Assembly (NCBI GenBank): GCA_024234995.1
Contig: JACKNF010000007.1
Location: 62,001-126,000 of the forward strand
Reading direction: 5' to 3'
Origin: Gammaproteobacteria bacterium
GTDB taxonomy: Bacteria > Pseudomonadota > Gammaproteobacteria > Competibacterales > Competibacteraceae
DNA: 64,000 nt
In this document: one piece after another, positions 8,908-17,066 of the stretch
How positions within the stretch are numbered: the first letter of the stretch is position 1
Layout: every line of letters begins with the position of its first letter
The notes under the pieces: model-generated
What the model was told of the DNA's origin: nothing
The model's database searches: none
Seen by the model: only the letters and a program-made list of their open reading frames with translations
Program-made: the position numbers and the translations under genes

Positions 8908-9047
8908 TGCAAATTGCCTTGTGTTGAGAGATTTTCAGAGATCAGAATAAAGCCACCCTCGCAGCAAGCTGCGGGGTATCCAGCCTTAATCTTCGGCCTT
9001 CGGTCTGGTTATTACGCAGCAAGAACTGCGGAATGTACCCCAGAGAT

Positions 9048-9317
9048 TCAAGGTTTCGGGATTAGGCTCTCCAACAATGGCTCCAGCACACCTTTTCGCT
9101 CCAAGTCGAATAGATCGTCGCAGCCACCAACATGCCGGTCACCGATAAATATCTGCGGCACAGTGTCGCATCCAGTACGTTTGATAATTTCATCCCATAA
9201 ACGTGGATTAGCATCCACATCCAGAATCGTGTAATGCACGCCTTTACTATCCAGCAACGCACGCGCCTGGCGGCAATATGGACAATAATTAGATGTATAA
9301 ATAACGATATTTAACAT
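9048..9317 (-). CDS. grxC: Glutaredoxin GrxC
   Basis: Glutathione-dependent thiol reductase. 89 residues, a normal length for Grx3. The dithiol active site CPYC is at residues 11-14, with the glutathione-binding TVP segment (GCDTVPQIFIGD) and the GGCDDLFDLE motif following. It lies between the rhodanese gene and secB, the same order as E. coli yibN-grxC-secB-gpsA. The reading frame is intact, unlike secB and gpsA. Confidence 0.95.
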   Translation of the reverse strand: MLNIVIYTSNYCPYCRQARALLDSKGVHYTILDVDANPRLWDEIIKRTGCDTVPQIFIGDRHVGGCDDLFDLERKGVLEPLLESLIPKP

Positions 9318-9348
9318 AGCATTATAACTTGAGCTTGTATTTTAGAAT

Positions 9349-9780
9349 TCAGGCTTTCTTGCGGCTGATCGGCAGGCTGGCTTCCTGCCAAGCGGACAGG
9401 CCGCCACTCAAGCTATACACATTCACCATACCATTCTTCTTGAGCAACGCGCATGCTGACTGCGCCGCGGCGCCACTGCGGCAATAGACAATGACCGGTT
9501 TATCACCCGCTTTGATCAATTCATCTACCCGGCCCTTAAGCGTCGCAGATGGAATATGCCGGGCTTGTGGAATGTGGCCGCTTTTGTATTCTGCAGCATC
9601 ACGAATATCCACAATCCAAGCTTCCTTGTCGTTAATCAAGCGTAGTGCTTCAGTCGCATTGACAGCAGTGATTCCACGCATCCGGCGCAGAATCTCACTG
9701 CCCAGCAACATCCCTAAAATGGCAAACGCTGCCGCGAATAACAACCAGTTCTGCAAAGCAAATTCAGTAAAATCACTCAT
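9349..9780 (-). CDS. yibN: Membrane-anchored rhodanese (YibN type)
   Basis: Single-domain sulfurtransferase or persulfide carrier at the inner membrane. From the ATG at 9780 the protein has 143 residues: an N-terminal transmembrane helix at about 11-28 (NWLLFAAAFAILGMLLG), then one rhodanese domain with the active-site loop CRSGAAAQSA. The catalytic cysteine is present. A longer frame exists from 9822, but MSDFTEFALQNW is the usual N-terminus and that start avoids overlap with the gene upstream. It lies downstream of the DUF2892 gene and the ArsR-type regulator, which suggests a role in reactive sulfur handling. Confidence 0.9.
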   Translation of the reverse strand: MSDFTEFALQNWLLFAAAFAILGMLLGSEILRRMRGITAVNATEALRLINDKEAWIVDIRDAAEYKSGHIPQARHIPSATLKGRVDELIKAGDKPVIVYCRSGAAAQSACALLKKNGMVNVYSLSGGLSAWQEASLPISRKKA

Positions 9781-9793
9781 GAGGTCAGCTTTC

Positions 9794-10027
9794 TCAACGC
9801 GTCGCACAACCAGCCTGGTCACCTGCGCTCTTGACGCCCAGCTTCCAGAGAATCAATTCTGCAGGGCAGAATCGGGTAAAGCCGCTCTGAAACAGGTTCA
9901 GCCCGACAAAAGCGGCAAGCCATAACCAATAGCTACTGTGATAAAGTGGACTGGCCGGTGCACCTAATAGCACAGAAATCAGGACGAAAGCCCCAGCCAT
10001 GATTCGAATAATTCGTTCGCTATTCAT
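9794..10027 (-). CDS. DUF2892 small membrane protein
   Basis: 77 residues from the ATG at 10027 (MNSERIIRIMAGAFVLISVLLG). Two transmembrane helices and the C-terminal GLNLFQSGFTRFCPAELILWKLGV match the DUF2892 family, the membrane part fused to rhodanese in E. coli YgaP. Here it is separate, 13 bases upstream of the rhodanese start. The cysteine in the FCPAE motif is conserved in the family. An upstream ATG at 10039 is possible. Likely role: membrane partner in sulfur or persulfide transfer (inference). Confidence 0.85.
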   Translation of the reverse strand: MNSERIIRIMAGAFVLISVLLGAPASPLYHSSYWLWLAAFVGLNLFQSGFTRFCPAELILWKLGVKSAGDQAGCATR

Positions 10028-10127
10028 AAAAAACCTCAATAAATCGCTTATGGCGCCCTCTCTTCCTTATACAGCCAGGAGTGGCAGGAAGGGGTAAACG
10101 CCTATACCTGCCGACCGCAACCCAGCA

Positions 10128-10493
10128 CTACGCATTTCGCATACAGAAAACATCTCGCATCATTTCAATCAAGCGCAGCGTCCGGGCGTCTCCCACCCGA
10201 TAATAAACCCGGTTGGCATCCTTACGGCAAGCGAGAATGCCTTTATCACGCAGAATTGCTAAGTGTTGAGAAATATTGCTCTGGGAAGTACCAACCTGTT
10301 CAACGATATCTTGGACGCTGAATTCCCGATTGCCCAGCGTACATAAGATCTTGAGACGCAACGGATGCGACATCGCCTTCATCGAGCGAGAAGCCCTTTC
10401 AATATCCTCATCACGAGTGATCAGGATACTCACCGGAGGGTTACCAGCAACGGCAGGGTCCTGCTCCAGGCCGATCCACTCATTCCGCGCCAT
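10128..10493 (-). CDS. ArsR/SmtB-family repressor, probable persulfide sensor (SqrR/YgaV-like)
   Basis: 121 residues with a winged helix-turn-helix: MSHPLRLKILCTL, then recognition helix QSNISQHLAILRDKGIL and wing ACRKDANRVYYRV. Cysteines are at 51, 89 and 117. The 51/117 pair is 66 residues apart and placed as in the persulfide sensors SqrR, BigR and E. coli YgaV (ILC in helix 2, FC at the C-terminus), while the metal-binding motifs of ArsR and SmtB are absent. It heads the group DUF2892-rhodanese-grxC-secB-gpsA. An inverted repeat lies between the -35 and -10 of its own promoter, pointing to autorepression. The sensing chemistry is inferred from cysteine placement. Confidence 0.85.
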   Translation of the reverse strand: MARNEWIGLEQDPAVAGNPPVSILITRDEDIERASRSMKAMSHPLRLKILCTLGNREFSVQDIVEQVGTSQSNISQHLAILRDKGILACRKDANRVYYRVGDARTLRLIEMMRDVFCMRNA

Positions 10494-10526
10494 AAATCCT
10501 GTTATCTTCCAGAAATTTGGCAGATT

Positions 10527-10555
10527 AGTATAATGGAATATAGCGATATTGAGAA
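10527..10555 (-). promoter_or_regulatory. Promoter with operator-like inverted repeat for the ArsR-type gene
   Basis: On the minus strand: TTCTCA (10550-10555), a 17-base spacer, then TATACT (10527-10532), followed by an AGGAT ribosome site and the ATG at 10493. The spacer contains AATAT-CGCT-ATATT (10537-10550), an inverted repeat with 5-base arms where an ArsR-type dimer would block RNA polymerase. Confidence 0.55.
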
Positions 10556-10716
10556 GCGCATTAACAATGCTGACCTCACCACCTTCAGTAGCTCATTATT
10601 TAAGCAAATGCGATAAGAAAGGCGATAAGGATCATTGCATTTAAAGCCGCCTCTGACACAACTGCTGACCGCGCTTAGACACTGCAATCACTGCGCTAAC
10701 CCTTTTGGATCACTCT

Positions 10717-11802
10717 ATGACCGACCCTAAATATGATCTCGTCAACCCGCCTCATACTGCTAAAACCGCAGAACGCAAAAAAACCAGTCTATTCGAGGTA
10801 TTGAATCGCCCAATCCGCTTCCCGTCCTTTCACAAAGAACATGCATCTGAAGAGGCTACCGAGGCCGCCGGACCGAAACCGGAACGCTTCGCTCAACTGC
10901 GAGACCGGTTGCGGCGTACTCGCCAGGGATTGGTCTCCGGTTTGGCCCATCTGTTCATCGGACGAAAACTAGACGATGAGGCGCTAGAAGAACTGGAAAG
11001 CCGCCTGCTGCTGGCTGACGTTGGTGTAGACGTGACCCATCACCTGATCCGCCAATTGACCGATCGAGTCTCCCGTCAGCAATTGAACGATGTGCCGGCC
11101 CTGCTCCGGTCCTTACATGATGAACTATTAGCGATCCTCACGCCCTGTCAACAACCCTGGCAACCGAGTGAATCCCGCCCCTATGTGATCCTAGTGATTG
11201 GAGTCAATGGCGTTGGCAAAACCACCACCATTGGTAAGCTAGCGCAATGGCTGCAAACCGAGCAACACTCGGTACTACTGGCTGCCGGAGATACCTTTCG
11301 CGCCGCCGCTGTTGAACAGCTGCAGGTCTGGGGCGAACGCAATCAAATCCCTGTGATCGCCCAGAAAAACAATGCCGACGCCGCCTCGGTTATCTATGAC
11401 GCGATTCAAGCCGCCAGCGCCCGTAAAGTCGATGTAGTGATCGCTGACACTGCCGGCCGTCTGCATACCCAATCAAACCTGATGGAAGAATTAAAAAAAA
11501 TCAAGCGGGTTATCGGTAAGGTGGATCCCACTGCCCCGCATGAGGTGCTGCTGGTGGTAGACGCCAGCACCGGCCAGAACGCCCTGAGCCAGGCTGTCCA
11601 ATTCCACGAAGCAGTTGGTGTGACTGGCCTGATCCTGACCAAGCTTGACGGTACCGCCAAGGGCGGGATTGTGTTCGCCATCGCTCGCCGGTTAGGCCTA
11701 CCGATTCGCTTCATCGGTGTTGGCGAAGGCATTGAAGACTTACGCGCATTCGACGCTACTGAATTTGTCGCCGCGCTGCTAGCTGAGGAAGCTGCCGATT
11801 AA
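10717..11802 (+). CDS. ftsY: Signal recognition particle receptor FtsY
   Basis: SRP-receptor GTPase that docks ribosome-SRP complexes at the membrane. 361 residues from the ATG at 10717 (a TTG four codons upstream is less likely). A short acidic A domain is followed by the N domain (LDDEALEELESRLLLADVGV) and the G domain with G1 GVNGVGKTTTIGKLA, the insertion-box motif AGDTFRAAAVEQL, G3 DTAGRL and G4 TKLDGTAKGG. The A domain is shorter than in E. coli. ftsE and ftsX, which usually separate ftsY from rpoH, are absent here. Confidence 0.96.
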   Translation: MTDPKYDLVNPPHTAKTAERKKTSLFEVLNRPIRFPSFHKEHASEEATEAAGPKPERFAQLRDRLRRTRQGLVSGLAHLFIGRKLDDEALEELESRLLLADVGVDVTHHLIRQLTDRVSRQQLNDVPALLRSLHDELLAILTPCQQPWQPSESRPYVILVIGVNGVGKTTTIGKLAQWLQTEQHSVLLAAGDTFRAAAVEQLQVWGERNQIPVIAQKNNADAASVIYDAIQAASARKVDVVIADTAGRLHTQSNLMEELKKIKRVIGKVDPTAPHEVLLVVDASTGQNALSQAVQFHEAVGVTGLILTKLDGTAKGGIVFAIARRLGLPIRFIGVGEGIEDLRAFDATEFVAALLAEEAAD

Positions 11803-11836
11803 ACCGGCAACTTCAATCAAGGAACCTCTCTTAAAT

Positions 11837-11866
11837 TTGGCACTCTATGGATACGAGTGCTAAAAT
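11837..11866 (+). promoter_or_regulatory. CIRCE-like HrcA operator overlapping the rpoH promoter
   Basis: TTGGCACTC (11837-11845), exactly 9 bases, GAGTGCTAA (11855-11863). This matches the CIRCE consensus TTAGCACTC-N9-GAGTGCTAA at 17 of 18 positions. The same bases form a sigma-70 promoter: -35 TTGGCA (11837-11842), 18-base spacer, -10 TAAAAT (11861-11866). The rpoH ribosome site GGGAGGAG and ATG (11901) follow. Confidence 0.85.
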
Positions 11867-11900
11867 AGCATCAGATTTAATGAATCGACGGGAGGAGTAA

Positions 11901-12782
11901 ATGACGATGACAACGACTGCGCTGGTTCCCCGCATTGAGAGCTTGCCGGCGCCGGTAGGCAACCTGGAAAGCTACATCCAGGCGGTCAACCGGACACCGA
12001 TGCTGAGCACCGAAGAAGAGCAGGAACTGGCCCAGCGTTTGCGGCTACGCAACGATCTAGCGGCAGCACAACGCCTGATTGTGGCTCATCTGCGCTTCGT
12101 GGTGCATATCGCCCGTGGTTACCTCGGTTACGGCTTGCCGTTAGCCGATCTGATTCAAGAAGGCAACATTGGTCTTATGAAAGCGGTCCGGCGTTTCGAT
12201 CCAGCGCATGGTGTCCGGCTGGTCTCGTTCGCTGTCCACTGGATCCGGGCGGAAATTCATGAATTTATCCTGCGCAACTGGCGGATCGTCAAAGTTGCCA
12301 CCACTAAAGCGCAGCGCAAACTGTTCTTCAAACTGCGTAGCTCGAAAAAACGCCTGGGTTGGCTAAATCACGAGGAAGTCAACACCGTAGCGCACGAACT
12401 TGGAGTCAGCCCTGATAATGTGCTGGAAATGGAATCGCGGCTCAATGGTTATGACGTATCGTTTGATCCATTCCCTGAAACCGATGGTGATGATGATGTG
12501 GAAAACTTCGCACCTGCCGCGTATCTGCGTGATGAGCAAGCCAATCCCGCAGAGGCGTTGGAACGCGATGATTGGGATGAGCGAGCGGTCGGCCAACTGG
12601 GTGAGGCGCTGCAAATACTGGACTCACGCAGCCGGGATATCGTGCAACGCCGCTGGCTGAGTGAGGCCAAACCAACCTTGCACCAATTAGCCGCTGAGTA
12701 CAACATCTCCGCCGAGCGCGTCCGGCAACTGGAAAACAACGCGTTGAAGAAGTTGCGGGCTGCTTTACCTGTCCCGGCCTGA
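11901..12782 (+). CDS. rpoH: Heat-shock sigma factor RpoH (sigma-32)
   Basis: Alternative sigma factor for heat-shock promoters. 293 residues. Region 2 (LIVAHLRFVVHIARGYLGYGLPLADLIQEGNIGLMKAV, FAVHWIRAEIHEFILRNWRIVK), the RpoH-specific box QRKLFFKLR at about residues 137-145, and region 4.2 helix-turn-helix (TLHQLAAEYNISAERVRQLENNALKKLR) are all present. An acidic stretch at about 190-200 (PETDGDDDVENF) is longer than I would expect. A strong ribosome site (GGGAGGAG) precedes the ATG. Transcription probably starts at the CIRCE-overlapped promoter, so expression may be repressed by HrcA. Confidence 0.96.
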   Translation: MTMTTTALVPRIESLPAPVGNLESYIQAVNRTPMLSTEEEQELAQRLRLRNDLAAAQRLIVAHLRFVVHIARGYLGYGLPLADLIQEGNIGLMKAVRRFDPAHGVRLVSFAVHWIRAEIHEFILRNWRIVKVATTKAQRKLFFKLRSSKKRLGWLNHEEVNTVAHELGVSPDNVLEMESRLNGYDVSFDPFPETDGDDDVENFAPAAYLRDEQANPAEALERDDWDERAVGQLGEALQILDSRSRDIVQRRWLSEAKPTLHQLAAEYNISAERVRQLENNALKKLRAALPVPA

Positions 12783-12796
12783 AACTCATTGATCCT

Positions 12797-12827
12797 CATA
12801 AAACCCGCCGCTAGAGCGGGCCTTATG
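12797..12827. terminator. Shared bidirectional terminator of rpoH and clpB
   Basis: Inverted repeat CATAA-AAC-CCGC ... GCGG-GCC-TTATG with a 7-base loop, lying between the convergent rpoH and clpB stop codons. The stem is GC-rich at the top with AT-rich flanks on both sides. Confidence 0.6.
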
Positions 12828-12838
12828 TTAGCAGGCAA

Positions 12839-15436
12839 TTACTTCTCCAATCGAACCCCGCTGCCCTTGCTGAACACCAGCCGATCCTGGCTTGCATCGA
12901 CCGCCACTCTATCGCCTGGCCCAAACTCCCCCGCCAAAATTTGCCGCGCCAAAGGATTTTCCAACTCCTGCTGGATTGCCCGTTTCAAGGGCCGCGCTCC
13001 GTAAACCGGATCGAACCCTGCTTCACCCAATTTATCCAAAGCCGCCGCACTCACTTCCAAGCCCATTTGCCGGTCGCTCAGCCGGTGCCGTAGATAACCG
13101 ATCTGAATATCGGCGATAGCGCGGATCTGTTCCCGGCCTAGCGGATGGAACACCACAACCTCATCAATCCGGTTCACAAACTCCGGACGGAAATGCTCCG
13201 CCACCTGCGCCATGACCATGCTCTTCATCAGCGGATAGTTATTTTGCGTTGCCAATTCCTGAATCAATTGCGAACCCAAATTGGAGGTCATCACTACCAC
13301 GCAGTTGCGAAAATCCACGGTGCGTCCCTGGCCATCGGTCAACCGTCCATCATCCAGCACTTGCAGTAACACGTTGAACACATCCTGGTGCGCCTTCTCG
13401 ATCTCGTCCAGCAAAATCACACTGTAGGGACGCCGCCGCACTGCCTCAGTCAGATAACCGCCTTCCTCATAACCGACATAACCGGGTGGTGCACCGATCA
13501 TCCGCGCCACCGAGTGTTTTTCCATAAACTCGGACATGTCGATTCGCACCATCGCCTCTTCCGTGTCAAACAAGAACGCGGCCAAAGCCTTGCACAATTC
13601 AGTCTTGCCAACTCCGGTGGGGCCAAGGAACAGGAATGAACCATTAGGCCGATGGGGATCGGACAGGCCCGCACGGGACCGGCGAATCGCGTCACAAACC
13701 GCTTTGACGGCCTCATTCTGGCCCACCACTCGTTGTTGAATGGCTTCCTCCATCCGCAGCAACTTGTCGCGCTCACCTTCGAGCATCTTGGCAACAGGAA
13801 TACCCGTCCATTTGGAAACGACCTCAGCAATTTCTTCATCCGTGACCTTATTGCGCAACAATTTGAATTCACCGGTCTCAGCAGCCGTAGCCTGATTTAG
13901 CCGGCGCTCCAGATCCGGGATACGGCCATAAGTCAACTCTGACATGCGCGCTAGATCGCCGGCACGCCGCGCCGCATCTAATTCCAGCCGCGCCCGTTCC
14001 AATTCCTCCTTCACCTGCGCGGAACCGTGCAGCGCCAATTTCTCTGCCTTCCAGATGTCTTCCAGATCATGATACTCGCGCTCCAGCCGGCCGATTTCCT
14101 GCTCCAGCAGATCCAATCGCCTTTTAGACGCCTCATCGCTTTCCTTTTTCAAAGCTTCCCGTTCGATCTTAAGCTGAATCAGCCGCCGTTCCAGACGATC
14201 CATGCTCTCTGGCTTGGAGTCAATTTCCATACGAATGCGGCTGGCCGCCTCGTCCACCAGGTCAATCGCCTTGTCCGGCAAATTGCGGTCAGTGATGTAG
14301 CGGTGTGACAACATAGCGGCAGCAACAATCGCCGGGTCAGTGATCTCTACTCCGTGATGCACCTCGTAACGCTCATTTAATCCACGCAGAATAGCGATGG
14401 TATCTTCGACACTCGGTTCATTCACCAGTACCTTTTGGAAGCGCCGCTCCAACGCAGCATCTTTCTCGACATACTTTCGATACTCATCCAGGGTGGTTGC
14501 GCCGATACAGTGGAGTTCGCCACGCGCTAGCGCCGGCTTGAGCATGTTGCCAGCGTCCATCGCCCCTTCCGCCTTGCCAGCACCGACCATAGTATGCAGT
14601 TCGTCAATAAACAGGATGATCTGCCCCTCCTGTTTAGCCAGGTCCTTCAACACGGCCTTCAGCCGTTCCTCGAATTCGCCACGGAATTTAGCGCCGGCAA
14701 TCAGCGCGCCCATGTCCAGCGCCAGCACTCGCTTATTCTTTAGACCTTCTGGCACTTCACTGTTGATAATACGCTGGGCCAGCCCCTCGACAATGGCCGT
14801 TTTACCGACACCTGCCTCACCAACCAGTACCGGATTGTTCTTAGTACGGCGCTGTAATACCTGGATAGTACGGCGGATTTCATCATCACGCCCAATCACC
14901 GGGTCGAGCTTGCCCTGCTCGGCGCGTTCAGTAAGATCGATGGTATATCTCTCCAGCGCCTGGCGCTGATCTTCGGCATTCTGATCTTCAACTTTCTGAC
15001 CACCACGCAAGGCATCGATACCCCGTTCGACTAAGGTCTTCGTCGCGCCAGCTTTATGCAGCAGGGCACCCAGCTCACTTTTGTCTTCCAGCGCCGCCAG
15101 CACGAACAGCTCAGAACTGATATAGGCGTCCTTGCGTTGTTGAGCGAGCTTGTCAGTTAGATTCAGCAGCCGTGACAGGGCGCTGGAGATTTGCACATCA
15201 CCACCCGTCCCCGTGACTTGTGGCAAGCGGTCTAGCGCTTCATTCAGCTGCGAACGCAGCAGGTGAATGTTAACATCGGCTTGGGCCAATAACGGCCGCA
15301 CCGTGCCGCCTTCCTGGTCCAGCAGGACCGCCATCACATGCACCGGTTCGATGAATTGATGATCGCGGCCCACCGCCAGACTCTGGGCATCGCTCAGGGC
15401 TATTTGAAATTTATTAGTTAGCTTATCCATTCGCAT
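12839..15436 (-). CDS. clpB: Disaggregase chaperone ClpB
   Basis: Hexameric AAA+ chaperone that with DnaK resolves protein aggregates. 865 residues, the usual length. The N-terminal Clp-N double repeat is followed by AAA-1 with Walker A GEAGVGKTAI and Walker B IILFIDELHTMVGAG, the long coiled-coil M domain at about 405-525, AAA-2 with GPTGVGKTELCKALA and VILLDEIEKAH, and the C-terminal D2-small domain. Substrate loop KFRGEFEERLK is present. Two ATGs lie close together (15436 and 15430). A sigma-32-type promoter lies 37-65 bases upstream. Confidence 0.97.
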   Translation of the reverse strand: MRMDKLTNKFQIALSDAQSLAVGRDHQFIEPVHVMAVLLDQEGGTVRPLLAQADVNIHLLRSQLNEALDRLPQVTGTGGDVQISSALSRLLNLTDKLAQQRKDAYISSELFVLAALEDKSELGALLHKAGATKTLVERGIDALRGGQKVEDQNAEDQRQALERYTIDLTERAEQGKLDPVIGRDDEIRRTIQVLQRRTKNNPVLVGEAGVGKTAIVEGLAQRIINSEVPEGLKNKRVLALDMGALIAGAKFRGEFEERLKAVLKDLAKQEGQIILFIDELHTMVGAGKAEGAMDAGNMLKPALARGELHCIGATTLDEYRKYVEKDAALERRFQKVLVNEPSVEDTIAILRGLNERYEVHHGVEITDPAIVAAAMLSHRYITDRNLPDKAIDLVDEAASRIRMEIDSKPESMDRLERRLIQLKIEREALKKESDEASKRRLDLLEQEIGRLEREYHDLEDIWKAEKLALHGSAQVKEELERARLELDAARRAGDLARMSELTYGRIPDLERRLNQATAAETGEFKLLRNKVTDEEIAEVVSKWTGIPVAKMLEGERDKLLRMEEAIQQRVVGQNEAVKAVCDAIRRSRAGLSDPHRPNGSFLFLGPTGVGKTELCKALAAFLFDTEEAMVRIDMSEFMEKHSVARMIGAPPGYVGYEEGGYLTEAVRRRPYSVILLDEIEKAHQDVFNVLLQVLDDGRLTDGQGRTVDFRNCVVVMTSNLGSQLIQELATQNNYPLMKSMVMAQVAEHFRPEFVNRIDEVVVFHPLGREQIRAIADIQIGYLRHRLSDRQMGLEVSAAALDKLGEAGFDPVYGARPLKRAIQQELENPLARQILAGEFGPGDRVAVDASQDRLVFSKGSGVRLEK

Positions 15437-15472
15437 TGATAGGTACTCTCGTGACAGGATTATTTCCCTAGC

Positions 15473-15501
15473 AAATGGTGGTGATTTTGGAAAAATTCAA
15501 G
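15473..15501 (-). promoter_or_regulatory. Sigma-32-type promoter for clpB
   Basis: On the minus strand CTTGAAT (15495-15501), 14-base spacer, CACCATTT (15473-15480). This is close to the sigma-32 consensus CTTGAAA-N13 to 15-CCCCATNT. It lies just upstream of clpB, a classic sigma-32 target. Confidence 0.7.
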
Positions 15502-15554
15502 GAATGACATGCCAGCAAACCGGCATCTATTCTCCAGAATACAAGGAGGCACAT

Positions 15555-16097
15555 TCATCTGCTTAGCCGCTGGCGCACCCGCTCACGGAATTGAGTTGCC
15601 GATTGTGGATCAGGAATTTCGCCGGCCAACGCCTCAATGACAGGGGCCAAGGTCACAGCACTGCGAAAATGATCGGCGCAGATCAAGTCAGCAATGGGGC
15701 CGATAAACTCCTTGAGTGTCTGCTCTACGACGGTTTTAACCGTTGCTGTCAATGGAACATGCGAGGACGCTTGAGCAGAGGTTGGCACCGGTGCAGCAGG
15801 GCTGGTGCCTTCGAAAAGGGCTAACAGGTCAGCGGTCGGCGGTAATACCATTCGAGCAGGTGGTGATACACCTTTGGTAAAGGCCATACTGCCGTTCTCA
15901 ATGCCGAGCATGACCGGAATTGCGTCAGTGCCTTGCATTTTTTGGGCTTTCAGAAAGACAATTTCACCACTATGCAGGCCAATTTGACCCAGGAAATGTC
16001 CGTTTTCAATAGCGTAAAGAAGTCCCGTCTGTTTTTCCTCGCATAATTTGCGCAATTGGGCAACGATGGCCGAAAGCGATAAGGACTGTTTAAACAT
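15555..16097 (-). CDS. DUF4388/PATAN-like protein, partner of haem-c sensor
   Basis: 180 residues, cytoplasmic. Residues 1-90 read like a DUF4388-type domain (LSLSAIVAQLRKLCEEKQTGLLYAIEN, IGLHSGEIVFLKAQKMQGTDAIPVML, GSMAFTKG), a fold found next to or fused with signalling proteins. A proline-rich linker at about 95-115 leads to a helical C-terminal domain (VVEQTLKEFIGPIADLICADHFRSAVTLAPVIEALAGEI). The two-domain layout is typical of small regulatory partners, but I cannot name a molecular function. It begins 60 bases after the stop of the sensor gene, on the same strand. Confidence 0.6.
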   Translation of the reverse strand: MFKQSLSLSAIVAQLRKLCEEKQTGLLYAIENGHFLGQIGLHSGEIVFLKAQKMQGTDAIPVMLGIENGSMAFTKGVSPPARMVLPPTADLLALFEGTSPAAPVPTSAQASSHVPLTATVKTVVEQTLKEFIGPIADLICADHFRSAVTLAPVIEALAGEIPDPQSATQFRERVRQRLSR

Positions 16098-16157
16098 GAT
16101 GATATCTCGTGATTTAGTTGAAGCGCGGGTTTTTTCCTCCCACGCTCCGCTTACCGG

Positions 16158-17066
16158 TTAGGACAGGGTTTTCTGAAGCCGCTTCATGGCAACCACAACA
16201 CTATTGCGCAACAAACCAACTGCATGTTGCACATGGTCGACTTCATCACGACTGCCAGGATTTTCCTGCAACGGTAAATCCAACTCGCCTTGGGCGATGC
16301 GTTCGGTGGTCTGCGCTAATTTTTTCAGACGTGTGATAATCGATTGTTGGGTATAGAGAAAATTCAAGAGAAACGCCAGAATGATCAAGCCGAGCGTGTA
16401 GGGATTGAGGAAGGTCAGCAAAACGTCTATCAGGGTTATGTCCGGCAGTTTGACACTGATAATGCCGCGGACATCGCCAACCTTGTAACCGAAAGCCCGT
16501 TTATCGCCATATTTCGCAATGACATCGGCTGGCGCATCCTTAGGATCGCCGTGGCATTTCAAGCAAGATTCCTTCACTAGGATTGGCTGGCTATAACGGT
16601 AAAAATTATTTTCGAATGCTTCGTTGTATTTGACATCCTGATTGGCTTTAAACGCCTGAATTGAATCACTCTCAAAGTGATCCGGAGCATTCGATGGATT
16701 GCGATATTCATCACTTGTGACGCGAAAAGTGGCCCGAGTCGCAGTTTTACTAACAATTTCAGATAATTCCCGAGTAGCCAGTGCTGGGTTTTTCGAGAAA
16801 AACTCCATCGTATTGTCATTATTTGTCCGCTTACCGAGAAAATCGCGGAAGCCAGGTGCCAGATGATCAACCCAAACCACACCGGTGTTGGCCACCCACG
16901 CACGGAAGGCAATCACCTGTTCAGCTGAAGCCATGGCTTCGTTGCGCAATTGAGTGGTTTTCAGCTTATAAATACCAATAAACAGTCCAGCGATAATCAG
17001 TGCCAGCGTCAGAATAAAGGTGAGGGAGTATTTGAGTTGAATGCTCCACTTGGAAAACATAATCAC
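16158..17066 (-). CDS. Membrane haem-c sensor (DUF3365/Tll0287-like) with HAMP, no output domain
   Basis: 302 residues. Transmembrane helix 1 spans about 12-32; the periplasmic domain carries one c-type haem motif CLKCH at 168-172 within the YSQPILVKESCLKCHGDP context typical of the DUF3365 domain. Helix 2 spans about 213-238 and a HAMP-like segment 239-300 (ITRLKKLAQTTERIAQGELDLPLQE). The protein then stops: there is no histidine kinase, GGDEF or methyl-accepting domain. It probably senses a redox state or small ligand such as a gas at the periplasmic haem and signals to a separate cytoplasmic partner, plausibly the downstream product. Confidence 0.8.
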   Translation of the reverse strand: MIMFSKWSIQLKYSLTFILTLALIIAGLFIGIYKLKTTQLRNEAMASAEQVIAFRAWVANTGVVWVDHLAPGFRDFLGKRTNNDNTMEFFSKNPALATRELSEIVSKTATRATFRVTSDEYRNPSNAPDHFESDSIQAFKANQDVKYNEAFENNFYRYSQPILVKESCLKCHGDPKDAPADVIAKYGDKRAFGYKVGDVRGIISVKLPDITLIDVLLTFLNPYTLGLIILAFLLNFLYTQQSIITRLKKLAQTTERIAQGELDLPLQENPGSRDEVDHVQHAVGLLRNSVVVAMKRLQKTLS

